Position numbers and translations under genes: made by a program. 64,000 bases of DNA from Auraticoccus cholistanensis (GTDB lineage: Bacteria > Actinomycetota > Actinomycetes > Propionibacteriales > Propionibacteriaceae), in the NCBI RefSeq assembly GCF_009742705.1, contig NZ_WPCU01000005.1, positions 673,194 to 737,193 on the forward strand, given 5' to 3'. Numbering within the stretch: the first letter of the stretch is position 1; each line of letters starts with the position of its first letter. Under the pieces are notes generated by a model. The model had not been told where the DNA came from, ran no database searches, and saw nothing but the letters and a program-made list of their open reading frames with translations. Below, piece by piece: positions 1 to 8,122 of the stretch.

Positions 1-30
1 ATCGAGGGACCCCGCCTGATCGAGGGACAT
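1..30 (-). CDS. 5' end of an unidentified gene running off the left edge
   Basis: An ATG on the minus strand at 28-30 is preceded by a perfect AGGAGG Shine-Dalgarno (plus-strand 39-44) with an 8-nt spacer. Ten codons are inside the window and read MSLDQAGSLD. The short direct repeat ATCGAGGGAC (1-10 and 20-29) simply encodes the two SLD stretches. The gene lies 76 nt downstream of the VOC gene on the same strand and could share its transcript. Too little is visible to name a function; the call rests on the ribosome binding site and open frame only. Confidence 0.45.
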   Translation of the reverse strand, partial: MSLDQAGSLD

Positions 31-106
31 GGTGCGTGCCTCCTGTCCTGCCGGCGCCTCACCGGCCCCCGCGAGCCTACGTCGACACCCCGGGTCCGGG
101 TGCGGC

Positions 107-823
107 TCAGCCCCGGTTGGGCAGCAGGCAGAACTCGTTGCCCGACGGGTCGGCCAGCAGGGTCCACGGCAGCCGGGCGCCGGCCGGCTCGAGGACGCTG
201 CCACCGCCGGCGACCACCTGCTCCAGCACGGCGTCGGCGTCGTCACCGGGTTCGAGCCGCAGGTCGAGGTGCAGCCGGTTCTTCACCTGCTTGGGTCCCC
301 GTTCGGGGGTGAAGGACAGCAGCGGTCCCCGGCCGGACGGGTGGCGCAGCAGCCGCGGGTCCGAGGCCTCCGGGCGCCAGCCGCTCAGCCCGGCCCAGAA
401 GGCGGCGTCCCGGTCGGGGTCGCGGGCCTCCACCGGGATCTCGCCCAGCGGCCCGGCGCCCTCGTGGCGCTCCCGGCGCTCGAGCACGCAGAAGGGCGTC
501 CCCTCCGGATCGGCCAGCACGGTCCAGGGCACGTCGGGGCCCTGGCCGATGTCGAGGCGACGGGCTCCCAGCCCGAGCAGCCGCTCCACCACCGCCTCCG
601 GCTCCGGCAGCCCGGACAGGTCGAGGTGCAGCCGGGACGGTGCGGTCGCCGGCTCGGGCACCGGCTGCACGCACAGGTCGAGGACCGGCCCGCCGGGCAC
701 CTCGAGCCGGGCCTCGTAGCCGTCCGCGTCGTCGGTCAGCACCTCCAGCCCGAGCGCCTCGGTCCAGAACCGCCCGACCAGCCACGGGTCCGCGGCGTCC
801 AGCACCAGGTTCTCCAGGTACAC
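107..823 (-). CDS. Two-domain VOC (glyoxalase/bleomycin-resistance fold) protein
   Basis: This 238-aa protein consists of two tandem VOC modules, roughly residues 1-115 and 125-238. Each ends in the typical edge strand (PWTVLADPEGTPFCVLE in the first, PWTLLADPSGNEFCLLP in the second). VOC proteins bind a divalent metal or sequester small ligands such as antibiotics; the substrate here cannot be read from sequence. The GTG start at 823 is supported by a TACCGT box 6 nt upstream. It is transcribed divergently from a TetR-family gene 56 bp away, an arrangement often seen when the regulator controls its neighbour. Specific function is unknown. Confidence 0.85.
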   Translation of the reverse strand: MYLENLVLDAADPWLVGRFWTEALGLEVLTDDADGYEARLEVPGGPVLDLCVQPVPEPATAPSRLHLDLSGLPEPEAVVERLLGLGARRLDIGQGPDVPWTVLADPEGTPFCVLERRERHEGAGPLGEIPVEARDPDRDAAFWAGLSGWRPEASDPRLLRHPSGRGPLLSFTPERGPKQVKNRLHLDLRLEPGDDADAVLEQVVAGGGSVLEPAGARLPWTLLADPSGNEFCLLPNRG

Positions 824-829
824 GGCCCC

Positions 830-835
830 ACGGTA
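830..835 (-). promoter_or_regulatory. -10 box of the VOC gene (leaderless)
   Basis: TACCGT on the minus strand lies 6 nt before the GTG start of the VOC gene. This predicts transcription starting at or next to the start codon. No clear -35 is visible. Confidence 0.5.
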
Positions 836-866
836 GACGAGCGGCGGGCGCCGCGGGGCGAGGCAC

Positions 867-872
867 TACCCT
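867..872 (+). promoter_or_regulatory. -10 box of the TetR gene (leaderless)
   Basis: TACCCT lies 7 nt upstream of the GTG at 880. The two divergent -10 boxes of the VOC and TetR genes are only 31 bp apart, so a single TetR dimer bound between them could repress both. Confidence 0.5.
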
Positions 873-879
873 GCTCCGC

Positions 880-1491
880 GTGGACACCGCACGAGCCCAG
901 CGCCTGCCGCGCGACCAGCGCCGGGCCCAGCTGCTGGCGGCCGCCACGCGCGCGTTCAGCGACCGCGGCTACCACGCGGTGGCCATGGACGACGTGGCGG
1001 AGGGGGCCGGGGTGTCCAAGCCGGTGCTGTACCAGCACTTCGCCTCCAAGCTCGAGCTGTACCTGGCGCTGCTCGACAGCGCCTGCCAGGAGCTGGTGGA
1101 CATGGTGGCCGGCGCGCTGGCCTCCACCACCCGCAACAGCGACCGGGTGGCCGCCGCGATGGCCGCCTTCTTCGGCTTCGTCGCCGCCCGCGGCAGCAGC
1201 TTCCGCTTCGTCTTCGAGTCCGACCTGCGCACCGAGCCGGAGGTGGCGCTGCGGATCCGCGCCGTGCACCAGGAGCTGGCCGCGCAGATCGGCGCGGTGA
1301 TCGCCGCGGACACCGGGCTGGAGCAGCCGGAGGCCGAGCTGCTGGGTTTCTCGCTGATCGGGATGGCCGAGACCGGCGCCCGGTACTGGCTGGACGAGCC
1401 GGCCGGCGTCGCCCGCGAGCGCGCCGTCGAGCTGGCGAGCACGCTGGCCTGGCGCGGGGTGCGCGGGTTCCCGCGGGCCAGCGCCGAGTGA
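880..1491 (+). CDS. TetR/AcrR-family transcriptional regulator
   Basis: This 203-aa regulator has an N-terminal helix-turn-helix domain at residues 8-55 (RRAQLLAAATRAFSDRGYHAVAMDD, then a recognition helix in GVSKPVLYQHFASK) and a helical ligand/dimer domain after that. Its length is typical of the family. I chose the GTG at 880 over upstream starts because the TetR homology begins a few residues later and a TACCCT -10 box sits 7 nt before it. It is divergent from the VOC protein gene and may control that gene and itself. The inducer is unknown. A GGGGGA-CGAC-TCCCCC hairpin follows the stop. Confidence 0.88.
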   Translation: MDTARAQRLPRDQRRAQLLAAATRAFSDRGYHAVAMDDVAEGAGVSKPVLYQHFASKLELYLALLDSACQELVDMVAGALASTTRNSDRVAAAMAAFFGFVAARGSSFRFVFESDLRTEPEVALRIRAVHQELAAQIGAVIAADTGLEQPEAELLGFSLIGMAETGARYWLDEPAGVARERAVELASTLAWRGVRGFPRASAE

Positions 1492-1504
1492 GCCCGCGGG
1501 CCCC

Positions 1505-1520
1505 GGGGGACGACTCCCCC
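1505..1520 (+). terminator. Small hairpin after the TetR gene
   Basis: GGGGGA, a CGAC tetraloop and TCCCCC form a 6-bp stem 14 nt after the TetR stop codon. There is no U-tract, as is usual in high-GC actinobacteria, so terminator function is only plausible. Confidence 0.35.
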
Positions 1521-1570
1521 ACCGTGCACACTGGTGCCGGGCTCCGTCCGCGACGGCGTTCCTGGGGCGG

Positions 1571-1606
1571 GAAGGGTTCGTGCGCCGGGAAGGGTCCGTG
1601 CGCCGG
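1571..1606 (+). repeat. Tandem 18-bp repeat carrying repeated ribosome-binding/start modules
   Basis: Two consecutive 18-bp units (1571-1588 and 1589-1606) differ at one base. A third, degenerate unit begins at 1607. Each unit contains a purine-rich Shine-Dalgarno-like GAAGGG followed by an in-frame GTG (1580, 1598, then 1616/1622). Because the unit is six codons long, all these GTGs share the reading frame of the GlnX-like gene. The array may therefore provide alternative starts, or may be a recent slippage product. Confidence 0.7.
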
Positions 1607-1621
1607 AAAGGGGGTGTGGTC

Positions 1622-2998
1622 GTGACCGAGCAGGAGGTGGCCGAGCGGCCGCGACGGGCGGCCCAGCCGCTGGCCCCGCAGGCCAGCGCCCCCGGGTACC
1701 TGCAGCAGCGGGTCGCCTTCCCGGCCCCGACGGTCGCCCACGACCTCCCGCCGCAGGTGATCACCCGGCCGGGCCGCGTCCGCGACGTCGGCCGTCGCGG
1801 CACCCGGCTGACGACCCCGCAGCTGCTCACCGTCCTCACCACCGCCTGCGTGCTCACGGTGCTGCTGCTGGGCACCGTGGCCACCACCTTCCTGGTGCGC
1901 GGCGCGGACGCCCTCCAGCGCGCCCGCCACGACGCCCAGCAGCTGGTGCGGGTGCAGCAGATCGAGGCCGACCTGCTCCGCGCCGACGCCCTGGCGGCCA
2001 GCTCCTTCCTGGTCGGGGCCTCGGCCGGGGCGCAGGACCGGGCCGACCACGCCGCCGCCGTGGACGAGGTCTCCCGGCTGCTGGTGGAGGCCGCCCGGGC
2101 CCAGCCCGCCGACGCCCCCGCCCTGCAGGAGGTCAACAGCGAGCTGGTCCGCTACACCGCCGCGGTGGCGCAGGCCCGCGCGCAGCGGGGATCGGACCGC
2201 GCCGCCGCGGCCGCCGCCCTGCAGGACGCCGGCGCCCGGCTCCGCTCCACCGCCGTCCCCCGGCTCGAGGCCACCGCCGAGGCCAACGCCGCGCGGGTCG
2301 GCGCGGGCGTGCCGGACCTCGCCCTGGTCGCGGTCCCGGCCGTGGCCCTGCTGACCCTGGCCGTGCTGGGCTGGACGCTGCGCACGGTGGCCGTCCGCTT
2401 CCACCGCCGGGTCAACGTCGGACTCGCGGCCGCCGCCGTCCTGGTGCTGCTCGGCGGTGCCGTGCCGACCGCCGTGCTGGCCTCCGCCGCCGGCGTCGTG
2501 GCCGACCTCGACCGGGGCGCCCTCGCCGACGTCCGCCAGCTCTCCGCCGCCCGCGCCTCCGCCCACGACGCCCGGGCGCTGGAGGGCCTGGCCCTCGTCA
2601 GCCCCGGCGCGGCGGCCGGCCACGAGGACGCCTGGCAGCAGCGCTCGGAGCAGGTGCTGGCCGCGCTCCACGCCGCCGGGGCCCAGGAGCTGGTCCCCGC
2701 CTGGCAGCGCCACCTGGACGCCCACCGCCAGATCCGCACCCTCGCCGACCGGGGCGACCGGACGGGCGCCGTCGCGGCCGCCACCGGTCAGGGCGAGGGC
2801 TCCTCACGGGCGACCGCCGAGGAGTTCCAGACCGCACTCGCCCCCGTGCTCGCCCGCGACGTGGCGGCCGCCGACGCGGCCCTGACCCGGCAGCGCGGCG
2901 TGCTGCTGGCCGTCGTCGCGGGCTCGGTGCTGGCGACCGCGGCCGCCGGCGCCGCCGCGCTGGCCGGCCTGCGGGCCCGCGCCCGGGAGTACGAGTGA
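1622..2998 (+). CDS. glnX: GlnX-like four-helix membrane protein upstream of PknG
   Basis: This 458-aa protein (from GTG 1622) has an N-terminal membrane helix at about 66-92, a predicted extracytoplasmic helical segment, two helices near 230-255 and 262-290 flanking a short basic cytoplasmic loop, a second helical outer segment, and a last helix close to the C-terminus. This layout, next to pknG, matches mycobacterial GlnX, which relays amino-acid signals from the lipoprotein GlnH to PknG. GTG 1622 is preferred because AAAGGGGG lies about 8 nt upstream; in-frame GTGs at 1580, 1598 and 1616 are alternatives. The stop overlaps the PknG start by 4 nt. No glnH gene lies between them. Confidence 0.7.
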   Translation: MTEQEVAERPRRAAQPLAPQASAPGYLQQRVAFPAPTVAHDLPPQVITRPGRVRDVGRRGTRLTTPQLLTVLTTACVLTVLLLGTVATTFLVRGADALQRARHDAQQLVRVQQIEADLLRADALAASSFLVGASAGAQDRADHAAAVDEVSRLLVEAARAQPADAPALQEVNSELVRYTAAVAQARAQRGSDRAAAAAALQDAGARLRSTAVPRLEATAEANAARVGAGVPDLALVAVPAVALLTLAVLGWTLRTVAVRFHRRVNVGLAAAAVLVLLGGAVPTAVLASAAGVVADLDRGALADVRQLSAARASAHDARALEGLALVSPGAAAGHEDAWQQRSEQVLAALHAAGAQELVPAWQRHLDAHRQIRTLADRGDRTGAVAAATGQGEGSSRATAEEFQTALAPVLARDVAAADAALTRQRGVLLAVVAGSVLATAAAGAAALAGLRARAREYE

Positions 2999-5154
2999 GC
3001 ACCCCGCCGCCTCCGGCCGCCACTCCCGGGCCGCCGCACGAGGCCGACCTGCTGGACGGTCCCGCCTCCGGGTCCGGCACCAGCCGCGGCTCGGCCCGGC
3101 TCGGCTCGGTGCGGCTGGGCTCGGCGCGCGTCCGCGGCGCGCGCGCGGCGGCCCGCCGCGGCACCGCCTCGGCACGGCTGCGGCACGCCCGGATCGGCGC
3201 CGGGCTGACCGAGGTCCCCCCGGCGCCGGTGGTGGACGCCGCCGCCGCGGTGATGCGCGACCCCACGGTGCCGGAGCGGCGCCGCAGCTGCCCCACCTGC
3301 GGGGCGGCGGTGGGCCGGTCGCGCGACGGCCGGCCGGGACGGACCGAGGGCTTCTGCCCGCAGTGCCGCAGCCCGTACTCCTTCACCCCCAAGCTCTCAC
3401 CGGGCGAGCTGGTGGCCGGGCAGTACGAGGTGGTGGGGTGCCTGGCCCACGGCGGCATGGGGTGGATCTACCTGGCCAGGGACAGGAACGTCTCCGACCG
3501 CTGGGTGGTGCTGAAGGGCCTGCTCAACTCCGCCGACCCCGACGCGCTCGCCGCCGCGCTGGCCGAGTCCCGCTTCCTGGCCCAGGTGCAGCACCCGCTG
3601 ATCGTCGAGATCTACAACTTCGTCAGCCACGACGGCGCCGGCTACATCGTGATGGAGTACGTCGGCGGCCGCTCCCTCAAGGAGCTGCTCAAGGACCGGA
3701 TGCGCGCCAACGGCGGGGTCTACGACCCGCTGCCCCCGGACCAGGCCATCGCCTACGTGCTCGAGGTGCTGCCGGCCTTCGCCTACCTGCACGACCTCGG
3801 CCTGGTCTACTGCGACTTCAAGCCCGACAACGTGGTGCAGGTCGGCGACTCGCTCAAGCTGATCGACCTCGGCGGCGTCCGCCGGGTCGACGACCAGGAC
3901 TCCGCCATCTACGGCACGCTCGGCTACCAGGCGCCCGAGGTGGCCACCCAGGGCACCTCGGTGGCCTCCGACATCTACACCATCGGCCGCACGCTGATGG
4001 TGCTGTGCACCGAGTTCCGGGGGTACCAGACCACCTACCTGCACAGCCTGCCGCCGGTGGCCGAGACCGAGCTGTTCGCCCGGCACGACTCGCTGTACCG
4101 GCTGCTGGCGCGCTGCTGCGCCCCCGACCCGGCCGACCGGTTCACCTCCGCCGACGAGCTGCGGCTGCAGCTGCTGGGGCTGCTGCGCGAGGAGGTCGCG
4201 GCCCGCACCGGGGCCACGCCGCTCACCTCGGCCGCCTCGATGCTCTTCGAGACCCCCAGCGCGAGCACCGAGACCCTCGGCTGGCACGACCTGCCGCGGC
4301 TGCGCCCCGACACCGGCGACCCGCAGCACGCCTGGCTGCAGGGCGTCGACCTGCCCGACCCGCGGGAACGGCTGCGGGTGCTCGAGCAGCACGCCCCGGA
4401 GCGCTCGGCCGAGGTGCTGCTGGCGCTGTGCCGGGCCGCGCTGGAGCTGGGCGACCGGACCCGGCTGGAGGACGGGGTCGCCGAGCTGCTGGCCGCCGAC
4501 CCCTGGGAGTGGCGGGCGGTCTGGATGGCCGGGCTGGGCGCGCTGCAGGCCGGGGACGCCGAGACCGCCAAGGCCTCCTTCAACGCGGTGTACGGCCAGG
4601 TGCCCGGCGAGCTGGCGCCCAAGCTGGCGCTGGCGCTGGCCTGCGAGCAGGGCCCCGACAGCGACCTCGCCGAGGTGCTGTACCGCCGCTGCGCCAGCAC
4701 CGACGCCGCCTACGTCTCCCCCGCCGCCTTCGGGCTGGCGCGGATCCGGGCCCGGGCGGGCGACCTGCCGGGCTCGCTGGCCGCCCTGGACCTGGTGCCC
4801 GCGACCAGCCGCGGCTACGCCGACTCGCGCCGGCTGCGCGCCCAGCACCTGGTCGTCCTCGGCACCACGATGGCCGACTACGCCGAGGCGCTGCGCAGCC
4901 TCGACGACGCCGACCTGGGCGACTCCGAGCGGGACCGCCTCACCGTCGACGTGCTGCAGGCGGCGCTGCACCTTCGCCGCCGGAGCCCGGCCGAGCCGCT
5001 GGTGCCGCTGGGGCCGTGGAGCTCCGACGAGGGCGGCCTGCGCGACGGCCTGGAGCACACGTACCGCAGGATGGCCCGCCGGACCTCCGACCGCGCCGAG
5101 CGGATCCGGCTGGTCGACACCGCCAACGCCGTCAGGAAGTGGTCCCGCACATGA
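2995..5154 (+). CDS. pknG: Serine/threonine protein kinase PknG
   Basis: This 719-aa kinase has the full PknG architecture. A rubredoxin-like zinc site is at C99/C102 and C121/C124. The kinase domain spans about 140-400, with AHGGMGWIYLA as glycine loop, K174 in VVLKG, D274 in the non-RD catalytic loop YCDFKPDN, and DLGG at 291. TPR-type helices with the diagnostic PGELAPKLALALA segment fill residues 430-719. In mycobacteria and corynebacteria PknG phosphorylates the FHA protein GarA/OdhI to control 2-oxoglutarate dehydrogenase and glutamate metabolism. GTG 2995 overlaps the GlnX stop by 4 nt and is far more plausible than upstream starts. The PP2C gene overlaps its end by 4 nt. Confidence 0.95.
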   Translation: MSTPPPPAATPGPPHEADLLDGPASGSGTSRGSARLGSVRLGSARVRGARAAARRGTASARLRHARIGAGLTEVPPAPVVDAAAAVMRDPTVPERRRSCPTCGAAVGRSRDGRPGRTEGFCPQCRSPYSFTPKLSPGELVAGQYEVVGCLAHGGMGWIYLARDRNVSDRWVVLKGLLNSADPDALAAALAESRFLAQVQHPLIVEIYNFVSHDGAGYIVMEYVGGRSLKELLKDRMRANGGVYDPLPPDQAIAYVLEVLPAFAYLHDLGLVYCDFKPDNVVQVGDSLKLIDLGGVRRVDDQDSAIYGTLGYQAPEVATQGTSVASDIYTIGRTLMVLCTEFRGYQTTYLHSLPPVAETELFARHDSLYRLLARCCAPDPADRFTSADELRLQLLGLLREEVAARTGATPLTSAASMLFETPSASTETLGWHDLPRLRPDTGDPQHAWLQGVDLPDPRERLRVLEQHAPERSAEVLLALCRAALELGDRTRLEDGVAELLAADPWEWRAVWMAGLGALQAGDAETAKASFNAVYGQVPGELAPKLALALACEQGPDSDLAEVLYRRCASTDAAYVSPAAFGLARIRARAGDLPGSLAALDLVPATSRGYADSRRLRAQHLVVLGTTMADYAEALRSLDDADLGDSERDRLTVDVLQAALHLRRRSPAEPLVPLGPWSSDEGGLRDGLEHTYRRMARRTSDRAERIRLVDTANAVRKWSRT

Positions 5155-6215
5155 CCGATGCCCTCCGCTGCCCCCACTGCGGTGCAGCCGTCGCCGCCCA
5201 CGACAGCTTCTGCGAGACCTGCGGCGGTCAGCTGGTGCCGACCGAGCAGGTGCCGGCCGGGACCGGCGGCGAGGCGCCGATCGACCTCAGCCGCTCCTCC
5301 CGGCAGAGCGGGCCCGTGGACGGTCCCGGCTGCCCCACCTGCGGCGGCGCGCTCGACGCCGACGGCTCCTGCCCCCGCTGCGGCGCCGACGGCACGCCGG
5401 CCCGGGACCACTTCGAGCTCTCCCCCTCGTCGTGGGTGGGCGGGGTCTGCGACCGCGGCCGCCGCCACCACCGCAACGAGGACGCGATGGCGCTGCACTC
5501 CGACCCCGAGCCGGGGCGGCGCGCCGTCCTGGTGGTGTGCGACGGCGTCTCCACCGCACCCGACTCCGACCGCGCCTCGCTCGTCGCCGCGACCACGGCC
5601 CGCGACCTGCTCAGCCGCCACCGGCCCTCGGGGATGGGCACCCCGGAGAGCCGGACGGCGGCGCTGGCCAGCGGGCTGGTCGAGGCCGGCCGGGCCGCCG
5701 ACGAGGCGGTCGGCGCGATCAGGGCCGAGGGCAGCAGCGACGGACCCTCCTGCACCTTCGCCGCCGCCGTCGTCGAGGGAGACCTCTGCGTGTACGGGCT
5801 GATCGGTGACTCGCGGGTGTACTGGCTGCCCGACGACGGCCCGCCGCGCCAGCTCGGCGAGGACGACTCGGTGGCGGCCATGCGGGTGGCGGCCGGGGTC
5901 GACCGCGACACCGCGGAGAGCAGCCCGGGGGCCCACGCCATCACCCGCTGGCTCGGACCCGACTCCCCCGACACCCGCGCCCAGACCGGCGCGGTGCCGC
6001 TGGACCGGCCCGGCTGGGTGCTGGTGTGCAGCGACGGGCTGTGGAACTACGCCTCCGACCCGCAGCAGCTGCAGCAGCTGGTGCGGGCGCAGGTGGGGGC
6101 GGGCGCCACCGGCCCGACGCAGCTGGCCGCGGCGCTGGTGGCCTGGGCCAACGAGCAGGGCGGCCGGGACAACATCACCGTGGCCCTGGCGCGGGCCGGC
6201 GCTGCGGCATACTGA
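5151..6215 (+). CDS. PP2C-type protein phosphatase with two N-terminal zinc ribbons
   Basis: This 354-aa protein opens with two zinc-ribbon knuckle pairs (C7/C10 with C21/C24, and C61/C64 with C74/C77). A PP2C domain follows from about 95 to the end and keeps the metal-binding signatures: RNEDA, CDGVS, GDSRVY, DGLWNY and GGRDNITV. It should remove phosphate from Ser/Thr residues, most simply from PknG or its targets. The ATG overlaps the PknG stop as ATGA, implying translational coupling. Two zinc ribbons before a PP2C domain are unusual and mirror the zinc sites in the flanking kinase and FHA proteins. Confidence 0.92.
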   Translation: MTDALRCPHCGAAVAAHDSFCETCGGQLVPTEQVPAGTGGEAPIDLSRSSRQSGPVDGPGCPTCGGALDADGSCPRCGADGTPARDHFELSPSSWVGGVCDRGRRHHRNEDAMALHSDPEPGRRAVLVVCDGVSTAPDSDRASLVAATTARDLLSRHRPSGMGTPESRTAALASGLVEAGRAADEAVGAIRAEGSSDGPSCTFAAAVVEGDLCVYGLIGDSRVYWLPDDGPPRQLGEDDSVAAMRVAAGVDRDTAESSPGAHAITRWLGPDSPDTRAQTGAVPLDRPGWVLVCSDGLWNYASDPQQLQQLVRAQVGAGATGPTQLAAALVAWANEQGGRDNITVALARAGAAAY

Positions 6216-6298
6216 CCAGCGTCACCGCCGGAGGCGGCCGCGCCCGCGGGCCGGTCCTCGGGCGCCCCTCCTGCCACACCCCCGGATCCGGAGCCGAG

Positions 6299-6979
6299 AT
6301 GACGACCAGCCCCCCAGGTGAGCAGTCCCCGGCGTGCCCGCGCTGCCGGACGGTCAACGTCCCCGACGCGCTCTACTGCGAGGGCTGCGGCCACGACCTC
6401 ACCGACGGCTCCGGCGTCCCCGCCGCGAGCTCGATCCCCACGCCCAGCCGCCCGGAGGAGACCGACGAGGTGCCGGCGGCCCGTGCGCAGGGCCCGGCGG
6501 GGCAGGACGGGGCGAGCACGGGGCAGGACGGGGCGAGCACGGGGCAGCCGGAGTGGGTGGCCGAGATCTGGGTCGACCCCGACTGGTACGCGGTGCAGAA
6601 CAGCGCCGACCCGATGCCGGCGCCGGGCCGGACCGAGGTGGTCGCGCTGCGTCAGCCGTCGCTGCTGGTGGGGCGCGCCTCACGGCACCTGGGCGTGCAC
6701 CCCGACATCGACTGCGAGGCCGACTCCGGGGTGAGCCGCCGGCAGGCGCAGCTGAGCCGCGACGGCGGCCGCTGGTTCGTGGAGGACCTGCGCTCGGCCA
6801 ACGGCACCTACCTGGCCGCCGACGGGGCGCCGCTGCCCCGCGACCCCATCGCCCCCGGCCGGCGCGTCGAGGTGGGACCCGGTGACCGGCTCTACCTGGG
6901 CGCCTGGACCCGGATGGTCATCCGCCCCGCGGCGCCCGGCGAGGTCGACCCCGTCGCCCGGGACGGTGCCGCAGGCTGA
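6299..6979 (+). CDS. Zinc-ribbon FHA-domain protein of the PknG operon
   Basis: This 226-aa protein has a zinc ribbon (C13/C16 and C27/C30), a low-complexity linker with a duplicated GQDGAST heptapeptide at about 68-81, and a C-terminal FHA domain at about 115-210. The FHA keeps GR (125-126), S146-R-R and N168-G, but the conserved SRRH reads SRRQ, so a structural histidine is replaced by glutamine. FHA domains bind phosphothreonine, so the protein is a candidate scaffold or substrate of the kinase/phosphatase pair. It lacks the N-terminal ETT-type phospho-acceptor motif of GarA/OdhI. The ATG has GGAG 9-12 nt upstream and is separated from the PP2C gene by 83 nt. Confidence 0.85.
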   Translation: MTTSPPGEQSPACPRCRTVNVPDALYCEGCGHDLTDGSGVPAASSIPTPSRPEETDEVPAARAQGPAGQDGASTGQDGASTGQPEWVAEIWVDPDWYAVQNSADPMPAPGRTEVVALRQPSLLVGRASRHLGVHPDIDCEADSGVSRRQAQLSRDGGRWFVEDLRSANGTYLAADGAPLPRDPIAPGRRVEVGPGDRLYLGAWTRMVIRPAAPGEVDPVARDGAAG

Positions 6980-6994
6980 CGAGGTCGGCCCGGG

Positions 6995-7013
6995 GCCGCC
7001 GGTGCCCGGCGGC
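6995..7013 (+). terminator. Hairpin closing the PknG operon
   Basis: GCCGCCGG, a TGC loop and CCGGCGGC form a perfect 8-bp stem beginning 16 nt after the FHA gene stop. It is a likely terminator or 3' stabiliser; no U-tract follows. Confidence 0.45.
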
Positions 7014-7139
7014 TGCGCCGTGGGCGAACACCTCCGCGGCCGCCACCGGCTCCGTGGCAGGCTGGGCGGCGACGACACGAGCCGGGCAGACGCGCAGCGC
7101 ACCAGCGCTGCGCCGCCGACCCGGGCACAGGAGGAGCAC

Positions 7140-7364
7140 GTGGACATCAAGGTCGGGATCCAGCACATCGGGCGCGAGGTCAGCGTGGAGTCGCCCTCCG
7201 ACGCCGACACCGTCCAGGCCGAGCTGGAGAAGGCGCTGGCCGACGACGGCCTGCTCTCCCTGTCCGACACCCGCGGACGCCGGGTGCTGATCCCCGCGGC
7301 CAAGATCGCCTACCTCGAGATCGGCGAGGAGTCCACCCGCCGCGTCGGTTTCGGTGCCGTCTGA
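7140..7364 (+). CDS. DUF3107 small protein
   Basis: This 74-aa protein (IQHIGREVSVES near the start, KIAYLEIGEES near the end) matches the DUF3107 family, known in mycobacteria as the abundant antigen TB9.4. Its biochemical function is not established. The GTG start is preceded by AGGAGG. The next gene begins inside the last codons (11-nt overlap), so the two are probably co-translated. DUF3107, a ferritin-like protein and a DEAD-box helicase occur close together in mycobacteria as well. Confidence 0.88.
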   Translation: MDIKVGIQHIGREVSVESPSDADTVQAELEKALADDGLLSLSDTRGRRVLIPAAKIAYLEIGEESTRRVGFGAV

Positions 7365-8055
7365 GCCGAGCCCCGCGGCGGACCCGTCCGGTCCCGGGGC
7401 GTCCTACTCCCGCGGCACCGTCGACCTGCTCGGACTGGTCGCCTACGGCGAGCTCTGCGCCTTCGAGCGGCTGGCCGAGGACGCCCGCACCTCCCCGTCG
7501 CTGGCCGACAAGGTGCAGATCGCGGCGATGGCGGCGGGTGAGTTCGGCCACTTCGAGCTGGTCCGCGACCGGCTGTCCGCCCTCGGGGTGGACGCGATGG
7601 AGGCGATGGCCCCCTTCCGCACGCCGTTCGACACCTTCCACCGGCTGACCGCACCGCGGTCGTGGCTGGAGGGACTGGTCAAGACCTTCGTCGGCGACGG
7701 CTTCGCCGCCGACTTCTACCGCGAGGTGGCCGCCTACGTCGACGCCGACACCCGGGCCTGCGTGCACACCGTGCTGGCCAACGAGGCCCAGTCCGACTAC
7801 ATCGTGGCCAGGGTCCGCGCCGGCATCGCCGAGGACCCCACGGTGGCCGGACGGCTGGCCCTGTGGGGGCGCCGGCTCGTCGGCGAGGCCCTCAGCCAGG
7901 CCCAGCGGGTGGCCGCCGACCGCGACGACCTGACGGGGCTGCTGGCGGGCACGGTCGACCGTCCCGGCATGGACCTGGCGGCGATCTCGCGGATGTTCTC
8001 CCGGCTCGTGGAGGCCCACACCGCCCGGATGGACCTGCTGGGGCTCGCCTCCTGA
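7354..8055 (+). CDS. Ferritin-like-fold protein
   Basis: This 233-aa, largely helical protein has the spaced acidic/His pattern of a ferritin-like four-helix bundle (YGELCAFERL, MAAGEFGHFELV, ANEAQSDY, RLVEAHTARMD). It belongs to the actinobacterial family sometimes annotated as MiaE-like hydroxylase. The likely metal ligands are the Glu/His residues in those helices, but iron binding or tRNA hydroxylation has not been shown by anything visible here. The GTG at 7354 lies within the 3' end of the DUF3107 gene. The gene is followed by the helicase leader. Confidence 0.75.
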   Translation: MPSEPSPAADPSGPGASYSRGTVDLLGLVAYGELCAFERLAEDARTSPSLADKVQIAAMAAGEFGHFELVRDRLSALGVDAMEAMAPFRTPFDTFHRLTAPRSWLEGLVKTFVGDGFAADFYREVAAYVDADTRACVHTVLANEAQSDYIVARVRAGIAEDPTVAGRLALWGRRLVGEALSQAQRVAADRDDLTGLLAGTVDRPGMDLAAISRMFSRLVEAHTARMDLLGLAS

Positions 8056-8122
8056 GCCCGGTGGTCCCCCCGGCGGCGCGCCGCCCGGCACGGCCGCGGC
8101 CCGGTGGCTGCGGTGCGCAGGC

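Noticed and set aside
1534-2994. In-frame 5' extension of pknG across the glnX gene
   Set aside because: The extension is an Arg/Gly/Pro-rich shadow of glnX; the GTG at 2995 with a 4-nt overlap gives the expected PknG length.
6499-6547. Minisatellite in the FHA gene
   Set aside because: There are only two full 21-bp units plus a fragment, in a disordered linker; it is a minor slippage product.
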